Of a stretch of DNA of 64,000 nucleotides, positions 1-30,810 are shown piece after piece (position 1 is the stretch's first letter; the number at the start of each line of letters is the position of its first letter). The DNA is from Bedellia somnulentella. Its lineage: Eukaryota > Arthropoda > Insecta > Lepidoptera > Bedelliidae. The notes beneath the pieces were generated by a model. That model saw only the letters and a list, made by a program, of their open reading frames with translations, ran no database searches and was not told where the DNA came from. The DNA is taken from positions 23,420,875 to 23,484,874 of the forward strand of contig OY755170.1 of NCBI GenBank assembly GCA_963576735.1, in the 5' to 3' direction. A program made the translations under genes and the position numbers.

Positions 1-806
1 TTACATGGTTTCCATTTAAGAGAATTGTGAGATCGTCGGCGTAGCCTACCGTTAGGTAGGATAAGTCATTGAGTCTCTTAAGTAAGGAGTCGACCACCAT
101 GTTCCATAGGAGTGGGGAGAGGACCCCCCCTTGGGGACAGCCTCTCGTCACAATGGCTCTGGTGGTGTCTCTTACAGTTACTTGCACCGCTCTAAGTCTC
201 AACATGTTAACAATCCAACCCCTGAGTGCGGAATTGACATGGAAATCTTTCAGAGTTTTGTCGATACAAGGTATGCTGGTTTTATCGAAAGCACCTTCAA
301 TGTCTATGAAGGTGCCTAGTGTGGACAACTTTGAGTTCAGTGCACATTCTATTTTAGATATTACATTGTGCAAAGCAGTCTCCGTTGATTTATCTTTGGT
401 ATAGGCATGTTGATTTGTATGGAGGGGTTTTTTCGTAAGTCATTTTTCTCTTATACATCTGTCATGGAGTCTTTCCAGAGTTTTTAAGAGAAAGGATGTA
501 AGGCTAATGGGTCTAAAGGATTTTGGGTCGGTATAGTCCGACTTACCAGGTTTAGGTATGAAAGTTACCTTCACGCCATGCTATCGGTACATATCTGTAT
601 GCGATGCATGATTGGTAGATTTTGACCAGCCAGGGAGACAGGATGTCTCTCGCCCACTGTAGTAAAGCAGGGAAGATCCCATCTAGGCCTGGTGATTTGA
701 AAGGGTTGAAAGACTTTATCGCCCATTCAATCTGGTCTTTAGTGACAAGCTCCTGCCTTTTTCCGACATGTAATAAAACTCTTTTATGTGCTTTGAATTT
801 GAACAT
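1..806 (-). pseudogene. Decayed non-LTR retrotransposon reverse transcriptase (C-terminal side runs off the window)
   Basis: Read on the minus strand, 806-552 encodes an RT N-terminal block containing SPGLDGIFPALLQ. Further on, around 190-1 in a shifted frame, it encodes RGCPQGGVLSPLLW and then GYADDLTIL, the catalytic YADD box of LINE reverse transcriptases. The order and spacing fit a Jockey/R1-like RT domain. Between the blocks (about 550-200) the frame is broken by stops and shifts, so this is a relic. The 5' end with the endonuclease is absent. Clade assignment is by motif resemblance only. Confidence 0.8.
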
Positions 807-1261
807 TTATTTAATTATTACTTTGTTTATAGTAGATAATAGAATCAAATTGTAATTAACGTTTCTTATTTTGTCTATATTTCTTTTAATTAATGTTTCG
901 TGTTAGGATACATAAAAACTACACATTGCAAGTTTTCCTTACATAATAGAAAGTGTTGCCACTGGTGAAAGTGGTAGCAAATCACTCATCGTGGATGCCA
1001 AAAATATAGAAAAAAAAACTTAAAATAAATATAAATAAATACAACAATAATAAATTTGGTCCCAAATTGTAAATATGTCCCATTTTTTGTAGTAGTAATT
1101 TAAACAACAAAAAGTCAAGCTAACAATCTGCCTAAATTAAGTATAATATCTTTATTAAATAGTAATAATCGGTGAGTAAGCAATCGTTAGATTGTGTGAC
1201 GGAAAGTGCACCTGTAAACCTCTATTTGATCTTCCCTTCACGCTTTTATTTCAGATATACG

Positions 1262-20941
<19,680 letters not shown>

Positions 20942-21042
20942 TTAAAACAATTTAAATACACTTTTTGTTTGATTTGGTCTTGCAGACAGAGAGAAAGTAC
21001 TGGTTGTAGATTTGTAGTTAAAGGTGTAAGCTGCTGTGTAGT

Positions 21043-21420
21043 GGCGGCTTAGAATAGCACTACCCCATTTCTTCCGGTGGGTGTATGTACGAGGCAATTA
21101 ACGGTATTGGGCTTTTAAGGTATTTTTGGGCGATGCGGTTAGACATCCATCCCCAACAACCTGTATTTTAAATAAATGCATAATTTGTGTTGGATGAAAA
21201 CCTCATGTTAGGATTATTACTAATCAATTAAGCAAATAAAAAAATCCTTAGTCGTGGGTTACAGTCCCGCTGATGTTAAAAAAATATTTGCTTATTCGGT
21301 CAACCTTTATTTTACCATCTTTTCCCCAATCAACTTTCTAAAAGTGGCTGAGTAATTTCTTAGTTCTGGCTACCCCTTCCAGGGATTTATATCCATGAGT
21401 ATAATGTGTGTATGTTGAGT
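21043..21420 (+). mobile_element. SINE-A split by a SINE-C fragment
   Basis: The SINE-A 5' half (GCGGCTTAGAATAGCACTAC to ~21180) and 3' half (21303-21420, ending GTATG) are separated by ~125 bp. That insert contains GATGAAAACCTCATGTTAGG (inverted SINE-C end) and AGTCGTGGGTTACAGTCCCG (tRNA-like part). Confidence 0.7.
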
Positions 21421-21631
21421 TATTGAGTTGTAAAACTGACCGGCAGGTTAGGTGATATTTTTAGTGCGCCCAATCCCAGAAATAATGGATTTACAGTAGG
21501 TATATAGGGATGACAGTTTACAGGTACTTGTGCAAGGCAAGAGAGGATAGCTAGGAAAGGCATGTTTAAAAAACAATGTCATGTATTGTCCACTAGTTGA
21601 CCCACGCCACTTCATCTGCTCGACAAGGGAC

Positions 21632-21735
21632 CAACTTACATACATATACTCACGGCTATAAATCCCTAAAAAGAGTAGGGAAAATATTGTAAAATTAAGA
21701 TTCTCGGTGATGGGTCTCCAACCGCATCGCCTAAT
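21632..21735 (-). mobile_element. SINE-A, internally deleted copy
   Basis: Has CATATACTCACGGCTATAAA at one end and GATGGGTCTCCAACCGCATC at the other, with the middle missing. Confidence 0.78.
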
Positions 21736-21862
21736 TATAGGCTATGTATATTCAGTGATAGGAGAAAACTTAAAGGTATAAAAATATACTCTATCTTGTG
21801 AAGTTGGGGCGGTCTCGTAGTAACTAATAAGATAGATTGCTCTTAGTTGTACATAAGTACCT

Positions 21863-22112
21863 ATACATACATACATATACTTACGGCTATAAATCCCCAG
21901 AAGGGGTAGCCAGAGCTAGGGAATTAAAAATTCCTCAGACACTTTAGGAAGTTGCGTGGGGAAAAGATGGTGAAATAAAGGTTGTTGGTGATGAGTCTCC
22001 AACCGCATCGCCCAAAATTACCTTAAAAGCCCCAATACCGTCAGTTGCCTCTTACGTACACCCACCGGAAGAAATGGGGTAGTGCTGTTCTAAGCCGGCA
22101 CTACACAGCTAT
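21863..22112 (-). mobile_element. SINE-A, near full length
   Basis: Runs from (CATA)n and ACTTACGGCTATAAATCCCC through GGTGATGAGTCTCCAACCGC to TTCTAAGCCGGCACTAC. Confidence 0.88.
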
Positions 22113-22269
22113 AAAATTTATGCCTAATATATAAAAATAAATTTATGGTTTTACTGTACCGGTAACCTGAACTGAATACTAGGTATAGTATTTTGTGACT
22201 ATCAGATACTTATTTCAATACTTTAATAAGATATTGATAAAAAAAAAACAAAGAATAACTAAGTACAAC

Positions 22270-22455
22270 TTAGCCATGTAAGTTTCCACACGACACGCGA
22301 CGGTTCCTTTCACCGTTAACAACCATGATAAATTAACCAAACTTTTTAGCTTTAGAAAATACCTATTGGTACAGGCCTGACTGGGGATTTGAACCCACGC
22401 CTCTCTGCATTCACAGCGTTGGCTGCGGTGACCTACACCGAGCTATCACGGATGA
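22270..22455 (-). mobile_element. SINE-B, 3'-truncated copy
   Basis: CACCGTTAACAACCATGATA and GGGGATTTGAACCCACGCC (inverted box B) lead to a degenerate head ending GAGCTATCACGG. Confidence 0.75.
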
Positions 22456-22988
22456 TAAACAAATAGAACTGGCTAAACATACTCCGTTCCAGGGGACTTC
22501 ATATTGCTTTCCGCAAAACTATCATAAAGATTGTAAAAAAAAGACAGTTGCACGAGAGGGTTTATTTTGTGTAATTAATTTTAAGAATATATCTGTTGCC
22601 AAACCACGATCTATCTAGCAAAAGAGAAACGATTGATACCTAGAATAATACGCGAATCTAGTGAAATAAAGAAACATCCAAACTTCAATAGAGATGATGG
22701 TTGGCAATTACCACCTGCTTGGTATTGGAACCCGATCATTAACACAACTAAGCAAGGGAAGAACACTAGCAAGACTCCAGATAACATTATCTCTTTTTGG
22801 ACATAGCAAATATTAAACGCAAATGTAACTTAAATTTTGTGAAGGTAGTTAGTATTAATAATTTGATAGTACTGTATGATGCCAACCTCAGTCTTCCCGT
22901 GACCATGATAACTGAAAAGTTTTCGAAACGTCGGGCTTTAAAAATAAAAGAATATACAATAACAAGATTTAGATTTTAAACTTTAGAA

Positions 22989-23110
22989 ACAACGGCTATA
23001 AATCCCAAAAAGGGGTAGCTAAAGCTTCAGAGCTAGAAATCCTTAGCCACATTTTAAGGTCTGGCTACCCCTTCTAGGGACTTAACGTCGTGAGTATATG
23101 TATGTGAGTT
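22989..23110. mobile_element. SINE-A head-to-head inverted fragments
   Basis: A minus-strand 3' piece (GGCTATAAATCCCAAAAAGG) is followed by a plus-strand 3' piece (CTGGCTACCCCTTCTAGGGA to GTGAGTATATGTATG). The two 3' ends face outward. Confidence 0.7.
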
Positions 23111-23623
23111 GGTTTTATGTCACGCAGACGAATTTGCATGGGTCATTAGGCATTGAGACAATACTTGTGTATAGGTAGAGCCTAAAATGTATAATTTTTG
23201 AACATGTCAGAGATTACTAACATTTTGGGGAACCAGATTTTTAAGTCTATCTGCCAAATCTTCCTGAGCAAAGATGAGCCTAGCGAATCGCAAGAGCACT
23301 CTCTACGTTTTGTCGAGCTTCGTAAAATTTCTTATTTTTTTCATATTAATTTTATTTTTAAGAAAATGGAACCGGCGGTCCAGCGGATCCATAGTCCACG
23401 TGAGTAAGAAATTTTCATCTAGGAGATACTAGTGGTGTGGAGGTCTACATTTCAAACCGACAGCGATAATTTCATTCGTTCGTCTATCTGCTTGTTATAC
23501 GTAACGCTTCGAAGTTCAAACTAAGTTTATAAATATGATGGATCAATAATAATCATGGCGCTTACTGGCCGGCGAAACCAACGAAAACTACAGAGGTATC
23601 GTGAGATTCGTCGAATATCACTA

Positions 23624-23870
23624 CATACATACATACATATACTCACGGCTATAAATCCCAAAACGGAGTAGCCAGAGCTTTAGAGCTAGTAACTCCTCAG
23701 CTACAGTTGGAAGTTGATAGGTTACAAGATGGTGGACATAAAGTATTGTTGGTGATGTGTCTCCAACCGCATCGCCCAAAAACCACTTAAAAAACCCCAT
23801 ACCCTTAGTAGCCTCTTACGACACCCGTGGGTAGAAAGGGGCAGTGACATTCTAAGCCGGCAGTACAGTT
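23624..23870 (-). mobile_element. SINE-A, near full length
   Basis: Has the (CATA)n tail, ATACTCACGGCTATAAATCC and TCTCCAACCGCATCGCCC, and ends CTAAGCCGGCAGTAC directly against the LINE insertion. Confidence 0.85.
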
Positions 23871-25605
23871 TCTTAGATCCTTAGGAGTTGGAAAATCTCG
23901 TCACGATTCTATCCCAAAAGATCTAGACATCACTTCGCTTAACAACCATTTCTCCACAACATCTACTTTTGATGGTGTTAAAAAAGCTGAAACATTACAT
24001 TTTCTTTCTACACTACCAGCTCCGGATTATCCTCCCTTTAATTTTTGTCAATTCTCCGATTGTGATGTTAAGAAGAATATTATGTCCATTACGTCAAACG
24101 CAGTAGGTGGTGATTGTATTAGTCGAAAAATGATATTGCCTATCCTAGACCTTATTCTTCCTGTTATTACTGAAATCCTTAATAATTCCATATCCTTAGA
24201 ATCCTTCCCTATGGTATGGAAAGAAGCCCAGGTCACTCCTATTCCCAAAAAAGCTAATCCTAAGTCCTTCTCTGAATATCGTCCTATATCTATTCTGCCA
24301 TTCCTCTCTAAAGTACTTGAACGACTGGTACATAAACAGTTAAGTGATTTTCTCACTAGGAATGATCTGCTTAACCCCTTCCAATCTGGTTTCCGCCCTT
24401 CCCATAGTACTGTAACGGCTTTGATCAAAATAACTGATGACATGCGTTTGGGAATGGATAAGGGACTGCTGACTGTTTTAGCACTGCTTGATTTTAGTAG
24501 CGCCTTTAATACGGTTGACTTCGAAATATTACTTGCTTTACTTCGTTCTCTTAACATATCTCCAACGGTAGTTGACTGGTTTCGTAGTTATCTACTGGGG
24601 CGTCGGCAGCGCATTCACCTCGAAGATGCCATGTCTCCGTGGATTGAGTTAAATGCCGGTGTTCCACAAGGTGGTGTGTTGTCTCCTCTCTTATTCGCTA
24701 TATTTATTAACTCCATTTCTCATAAACTTACTTCTTCCTACCACCTTTATGCAGATGATCTTCAGATTTACACACAGGCTAATTTTGACCAAATAAATAT
24801 GTCCATAAGCTTAATTAATAATGATTTAATGCAAATTTTGAAATGGAGTGAAGCATATGGATTGAAAGTTAATCCGAATAAAACGCAAATAATTATAGTT
24901 GGTAGCTCACGAATTGTTTCCAAGATTGACTATAAATCACTACCGCCTGTTTTATTTGATGGCACATCCATTCCTTTCAGCGCTGCTGTAAAAAACCTTG
25001 GTGTGATGATAGATAGCACCTTATCTTGGGTACCGCAACTGGAATTAGTAAGCCGGAGGCTGTTTGCGTCAGCAGGGTCCCTCAGGAGGCTACGTAACTT
25101 TCTCCCTACTGCTACCAAAACTGCGTTAGCCCAATCTCTTCTACTACCTATTCTTGATTATGCTGACACCTGCTATCTCGATCTAACTGAAGATCAACTG
25201 AACAAACTTGAGCGCTTACAAAACTTATGTATTAGGTTTATTTTCGGACTGCGTAAATATGACCATGTCTCTGCGTATCGCAATAAACTTCAGTGGCTTC
25301 CAATTCGTCTCCGCCGGAATGCACATACTCTGTCTCTCCTGTACTCTATCTTGTTTAATCCTGCCACCCCCTCCTACCTTAAAGAGCGTTTCCAATTCCT
25401 TCACTCTTCACATGACCTCAATCTGCGTTCTTACCACAATCTTTTGTTGAGTACCCCTTCCCATTCCACCAATTTTTACAGTTCCTCCTTTACCGTCCAG
25501 GCTGTACAACTATGGAACGGTCTTCCTGTAGAGGTGCGATTAGCCAAGTCTCTCCCTATTTTCAAGAAAATGGTAAAAAAACACTTCCTCTCCGAAACAT
25601 TATAA
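23871..25605 (+). CDS. Reverse transcriptase, LINE ORF2 C-terminal part (CR1/L2-like)
   Basis: Open from 23871 to TAA at 25603-25605; the first Met, at 24082, is probably not the true start because the ORF is cut at its 5' end. RT boxes in order: VWKEAQVTPIPKK, YRPISILPFLSKVLERL, FQSGFRPSHST, LALLDFSSAFNTVD (catalytic Asp), NAGVPQGGVLSPLLF, LYADDLQIYT (YADD catalytic box), NPNKTQIIIVG and VKNLGVMIDSTLSW. The C-terminal region LQWLPIRLRRN resembles CR1/L2/Kiri-group LINEs. It copies its RNA into DNA at a nicked target; here, lacking its endonuclease, it cannot transpose alone. All core RT motifs look intact. Confidence 0.9.
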
Positions 25606-26041
25606 TATTATTTGTGTTGCATACAAAAGTTTATATATTCTATTATATATTATGTCGTAAAATGTATATATGTATTTTATTTAAAAATCTTTATATATAT
25701 TGCATATGTATTGTATTTATTGAATATTATTTATTTTATGGAATACTATCTGTATCTGTAAGTGTATTAGAACTTAATAAATATTTAGTAATACTTAAAA
25801 TAGATAGATAATAGTTTGATGAATAATTTTAGTTTTTAAGCAAATCAGTTTAATTTATTGGACATCTACCGAACATGTTTTTAATCCAGCAAATCTTTCC
25901 ATTAATGGGTTGTCTGGAAGAGATCGCTCTTAGTGATAAGACCGCCAGTTGTACTTTGGCTTTTATACCGATCTTTTTTTGTAATTGTTGTTTTTATTTT
26001 GTAATGTGCAATAAAGAGTTATATTATTATTATTATTATTA
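23871..26041 (+). mobile_element. 5'-truncated non-LTR retrotransposon (LINE) with (ATT)n tail
   Basis: Consists of an open RT region, a ~400-bp AT-rich 3' UTR and an (ATT)n tail at about 26018-26040. There is no endonuclease domain, so truncation fell 5' of RT, abutting a SINE-A. The open frame suggests a relatively recent insertion. I found no convincing target duplication. Confidence 0.88.
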
Positions 26042-26273
26042 CACGGCAACGAATATCACTAGTTATAATAATAGATGGAGAGATAATTTTCGTCTAGGTT
26101 TAAAAAGCTGAGTTGCAGTTTCTACCAGTTTTTCAATACTCCGATGATTCTCGATTAGGAAGTACTCGGTACCAATATCAACGGCGAGTACATTTCAAAC
26201 CTCCGTTTGCTGCGTCATCGTTTTGTTTGTAGCGCTGAAATAATAGGGATTATAAATATATTATATATTATCA

Positions 26274-27158
26274 ACTTATACGTGCATTGGTATCACTCTA
26301 TGAGGATTCTAGTGCATGTGTAAGAGTAAACGGGGAAAACACTGACTGGTTCGGAATCTCTAGGGGTGTCCGACAGGGATGTGTAGCTTCTCCGTGGCTC
26401 TTCAATTTGTTCATGGATGACTGTTTGACAGAGTTGCGTGAAAGTCATTATGGACTAAGGATGGGTGGATTCATCATTCAATGCCTCTTGTATGCTGACG
26501 ATCAAGTGCTACTTGCATCATCGGCAGAAGAGTTGCAAGAGATGATGAATATTGCATGTGAGTCTTTTGTAAGAAAGGGAATGAGGGTGAATGTGGATAA
26601 GACCAAAACGATGGTTTTTGAGAGACAGGAAGATGTGACAGAATGCGTGATTGCGATTGATGGTAAGGATGTGGAACAGGTGAAGGAGTTTGTATATCTG
26701 GGAAGTTTGTTTACAAGGGATGGAAAATGTGATGAAGACATTGAAAGAAGAGTGAAAAAGGGTAATGCGGTAAATGGAGCAATGAATAGCCTAATGATCA
26801 GTCAATCGGTGTCTGAAAAGGCCCGAATGGCTGTGCATGATGCTGTTCTTGTTCCTACGCTTATGTATGGAAGCGAATGTTGGGTGTGGCAGAAGAAGCA
26901 TGAGAGCAGAGTGAATGCAGTAGAGATGAGGTCCCTCAGAAAAATTTGTAATGTTAGATTGTGTGACCGAGTGAGAAATAGCGTTATTCGTGAAAAGTGT
27001 GGTGTGAAAGATGATATTGTAAGAAAGATAGAAAAAGGAATGTTGAGATGGTTTGGGCACATAGAGAGGATGGATGATAGAAAATTGGTAAAAGGGATCT
27101 ATAGAGCTAGTGTGGATGGTAATGTTAGTAGAGGACGACCACGGAGAACACACTTGGA
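26274..27158 (+). pseudogene. RTE-clade LINE reverse transcriptase, 5' portion before the Polinton insertion
   Basis: Encodes ISRGVRQGCVASPWLFNLFM, CLLYADDQVLLASS (YADD), VYLGSLFTRDGKCDEDIERR, YGSECWVWQKKHE, GMLRWFGHIERMDD and SRGRPRRTHL: RTE/BovB-type RT boxes. It is 5'-truncated at ~26274, so the first RT boxes and the endonuclease are missing. The frame is open until the Polinton interrupts it at 27159 and continues from 40933 (QIESVLKKAG...), collinear across the insertion. Confidence 0.9.
27153..27158. repeat. Target-site duplication CTTGGA, left
   Basis: Same six bases at 40927-40932, immediately outside the element. Six-bp duplications are typical of Polinton/Maverick integration. Confidence 0.93.
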
Positions 27159-27254
27159 AGTAGTAGGGTTATGGGAGTTCTGGCTCAACCCCCTCCACCC
27201 CCGCTTCTCTCCCCTCTCTCGCCTCAAAGTTTTATCAAGAGCAGCAGACCCAAC

Positions 27255-27256
<2 letters not shown>

Positions 27257-27296
<40 letters not shown>
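27257..27296 (+). repeat. A40 tract in the left terminus
   Basis: Homopolymer about 98 bp inside the tip. Its counterpart is T54 at 40775-40828, and the differing lengths fit ordinary slippage. Confidence 0.95.
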
Positions 27297-27300
<4 letters not shown>

Positions 27301-27549
27301 TAGCCCCCCATTTGAAGCGATTGCGCTGGGTTTCAGAGCTGTATCTGTAAGCGTTTCAGAGATACATAATCCTTTCCAAACCTCCTAGATGATTAGTAAT
27401 CACCTCATTAATGATGCCTCGGCTTCATGCTCAAAACTCATTAAGCTAATGCATCATTGTATTTGATTTCAATGTCTTAATCACCTACCTGACGTCATCC
27501 ACATTCTAAACAAAACCCACTTTAACGAATACTAACATAATGTTTTAAT

Positions 27550-27672
27550 GCTCAAGTCTCAAACATTCACGCTGTATATCCACGGAAGGATAGGCAGAGG
27601 TACTACTACTTCCAAACATCATATGACATTAACAACCGAGGTTCTGCCTAGTGAGCTATCACGGATGATTTA
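27550..27672 (-). mobile_element. SINE-B fragment nested in the left arm
   Basis: TTCACGCTGTATATCCACGG, GGCAGAGGTACTACTACTTC and a degenerate head GAGCTATCACGG. The same insertion is in the right arm at 40399-40521. Confidence 0.72.
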
Positions 27673-27715
27673 ATATTTATTTTATATTGACTTATGATAT
27701 TTCGCATATTATGTA

Positions 27716-27958
27716 GGCTTAGAATAGCACTACCCCATTTCTTACTGCAGGTGTACTTAAGAGGCAACTAACGGTATTGGGGCTTTAAAGGGATTTTCAT
27801 GCGATGAGGTTGGAGGCCGCTCACAATAAAACTTTATTTCATCATCTGTTCCCCATTCAACTTTCCAAAAGTGGCTAAAGTATTTTTAATTCCTTAGCTC
27901 TGGCTACCCCTTCTACAGATTTATAGTCGTGAGCATATTTATGTATGATGTATCTATA
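27716..27958 (+). mobile_element. SINE-A nested in the left arm
   Basis: From GGCTTAGAATAGCACTACCC to CGTGAGCATATTTATG. It is present at the mirrored position in the right arm, so it was in the element before the arm was duplicated. Confidence 0.88.
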
Positions 27959-27959
27959 T

Positions 27960-28403
27960 AAATTACTTATACTTATAAATAACTTATTCGTTCTGTCTAT
28001 CCAATACAATATTATCATTTTCCACACTTCACAATTTTTATATATAAATTCATCATATTGCGGCTACTTGATTAATTAAACAAGTGTGCGAATACGTATC
28101 TCATCATTTTTTGAAAACATACGTAGTCTACCTACTCTTTCTCATAATATGGAAGTCTTATCGGAACTTTATCGAAATAGTTAACGATATTAGTTATCAA
28201 ATACTCATTAACATGCTAAAGTCCTGTTTGTCAATCAACAATATTAAGAAACGAGAAAATCAACATCTTTATCACAATTGCATCACTACGAGTACCTATA
28301 TAACATGGTCAGACAATAGATTCTTCATATTGCGTTGATAGTGACCCGTTACTACTACTCTCCTTTGCTCGTACAAGTGAATACAACACCTCCACTACAA
28401 ACT
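27960..28403. other. Arm spacer between nested SINE and the spliced gene
   Basis: AT-rich, with no recognisable gene. An 84-codon frame at 28084-28338 recurs in the other arm simply because the arm is duplicated. It could hold the promoter of the gene at 28404. Confidence 0.4.
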
Positions 28404-29109
28404 ATGGAAGTAAGTATATCTTAACACATTATTTTATTGTATTGTTAATATATTTTCGCTATAATACTATTGTGTTAAACGTAGTTGATGGATCCTGTAA
28501 CCCGTATATGACATTGTACATGTATGTATCTTATGTGTATGCTATAAAGATTCCAAACCATAAAGTGTTAACAGTGGGTAACCTTATCTAATAATGTTTG
28601 TTATTTGCTATTTGTTTTAGACATCACATTGTGCCGACATCATAGATGAAACGTTGGTGGAGAATACTTTTAAAACCTATTACTATGGTTTGTCGGACGA
28701 AGAAACATCTCTACCACCGCCTTCATACTCCACGAAGAAACGAAAGCATTCAGCACTCGAACACTCGATTGATGAGTTTTTCGAAGAAAATAAAAAGAAG
28801 AAAACGAACTGCTCATCTACTGTTGGTCGGGCCACAAAAGACGGCGGAATGTCATATGTTTCGTCAAATCGAAATGATGCAGCGAATGCCACACATATGA
28901 TTAAAATTGAAATATTCGATCTTAAAAAGACAGCAAACATCGATCAACAAAATCAATGGAAATACGCCGACGTGCGGCTTAAGTATTATGTGGAACCGAC
29001 AAAAAATTCGAATCACCAAAGAGTTCGAGAAGTAATATATAACATAACGAAAGAAATTTCAGAAATACCAAACGTTAAAAAATATCACTTTTCTAATAAA
29101 AATTCTTAA
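28404..29109 (+). CDS. Spliced Polinton gene of unknown function upstream of the polymerase (left arm)
   Basis: ATG GAA at 28404-28409 is followed by GTAAGT. A 211-nt intron ends TTTGTTTTAG at 28620, and exon 2 (28621-29109) continues in phase 0, giving a 164-residue protein starting METSHCADIIDETLVENTF. It has a hydrophilic Ser/Lys-rich middle (KKRKHS, ENKKKKTN) and a more ordered C-terminus (KIEIFDLKK, WKYADVRLKYYVEP, REVIYNITKEISEIPNVKKY). I do not recognise the family. It lies just 5' of the polymerase remnant, where the polymerase N-terminus would be expected, so it may have replaced or displaced that part. The splice model is inferred from sequence only. An identical copy is in the right arm. 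Confidence 0.6.
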
Positions 29110-29207
29110 TGTTAAATACGTTAAATAAAATTAAACTTAATAACGCCTTACTTAAGTATTTTTCATTAACAAATTGAATTACTCATTAGTCATATCATTA
29201 GCTAACA

Positions 29208-30810
29208 CAGTGCTAGTAACAAATATAAAAGGTCTGCTAGCAATGTTCAAAGACACGATGTTTATAGTTTTGGTTATTATATCAAATGTTCGTATAACCA
29301 AAGTTTATCCAAATATGTAACTTACACTGGAGAGGATTGTGCAAAAGTTTTCATGACATATTTGTATGAGGACATTAAAAATATAAGTACGAAATTGAGT
29401 TTTCAAAAGAGTCCCCACGAGCTTTCCGAATCAAACATAAATTTAATTAATAGCACAAGTAACTGTCACATTTGTGAGTTAGAAATAACTTCAGAAAAGT
29501 ATATAGATTATGATTGGCGAACAGGATCTTTCTTAGGTATATGTCACGAAAATTGTAGTAAACATTTTCATAAAGTTTCATTCATACCTATTGTGTTACA
29601 TAACTTAAGTAACTATGATGCTCAATTCATAGTGCACGCATTAAATTTTAAAGAAGGTGATATACAAATTATACCTCAAAATAAGGATAAGTATATTTCA
29701 TTTTCTAAAGTCTTAAATATAAACGGAAAGCAAATAAGTTTAAGGTTTATCGATTCATTTAAATTTTTGGCAAGTAGCTTAAGTTCACTAGCAAATAATT
29801 TAAATAAAGAACAATTTGTTGAGCTTAAAAATGAGTATCCATTAGATGTAGATTTTAATTTATTAAGAAGAAAAGGTATTTTCCATTATAAATATGTAAC
29901 TAATTTTGAAACTTTAAAATTGAAATCTTTACCAGATATTGAAAATTTCTACAGTTCTCTTACCAATGCAAGTATAACTTTAGATGAATATTCTCATGCT
30001 AATGCAGTTTGGGTTAACTTCAAATGTTGTACATTGAGTGATTACTCTAATTTATATTTGAAAACTGATGTTTTACTACTATGTGACATATTTGAAAATT
30101 TTAGAAGTGTTTGTTTAAGCACATATAATTTAGATCCTGCTCATTATTATACCGCCCCCGGTCTAAGTTGGGATGCAATGCTAAAATATACAGGAGTTCG
30201 ACTTGAACTACTAACAGATTTTAATAAAATTGCTTTTGTAAAGAGAGGAATCAGAGGTGGAGTATCTCAATGTAGTAATCGTTATGCTAAGGCTAATAAC
30301 CAATATATGAAGAACTATAACAAAAACGAAGTCACATCCTATTTATGTTATTTAGATGCTAATAACTTGTACGGTTGGGCTATGTCTCAATATTTACCAG
30401 CTTCAGATTTTGAATGGGTAGACCCTAGCATAGATTTTAATTTATCAGACACGTCTAATATTGGGTATATATTAGAAGTAGACTTAGAGTACCCTGAAAC
30501 TCTTCATGATTTACACTCAGATTTTCCTTTATGTCCTGAAAATATTTGTGTTGGTGAATGTAACGATAAGAAGCTTGTATTAAATTTAAATAATAAAATT
30601 AAGTATGTAATACACTATAGAAATCTTTTACAATGTTTGGAAATGGGTATGCTTCTGAAAAAAGTGTATAGAGTTTTAAAATTTAAGCAGAGTCCGTGGT
30701 TAAAAAAATACATAAAATTAAATACTGATAAACGAATGCTAACACGTTAAGATTTTAAAAAATGATTTCTATAAATTAATGAACAATTCCATTTTTGGGA
30801 AGACAATGGA
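29208..30810 (+). pseudogene. Polinton family B DNA polymerase, truncated copy A (left arm, tandem duplicate)
   Basis: Open without a start from ~29208 (KYKRSASNVQRHDVYSFGYY) to TAA at 30748-30750. It keeps exonuclease II (HNLSNYDAQF), exonuclease III (YLKTDVLLLCDIFE) and polymerase motif A (DANNLYGWAMSQYLP). The zinc-finger/exonuclease I part that normally precedes this is absent. It ends at the tandem-duplication junction at 30810, so motifs B and C are missing. One visible difference from the other copies is Gln for Pro in NNQYMKN. Confidence 0.9.

Noticed and set aside
24048..24557. 169-codon minus-strand frame
   Set aside because: Shadow of the LINE reverse transcriptase on the plus strand.
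28084..28338. 84-codon frame in the Polinton arm, mirrored at 39733-39987
   Set aside because: Present twice only because the arm is duplicated; no motif and AT-driven composition.
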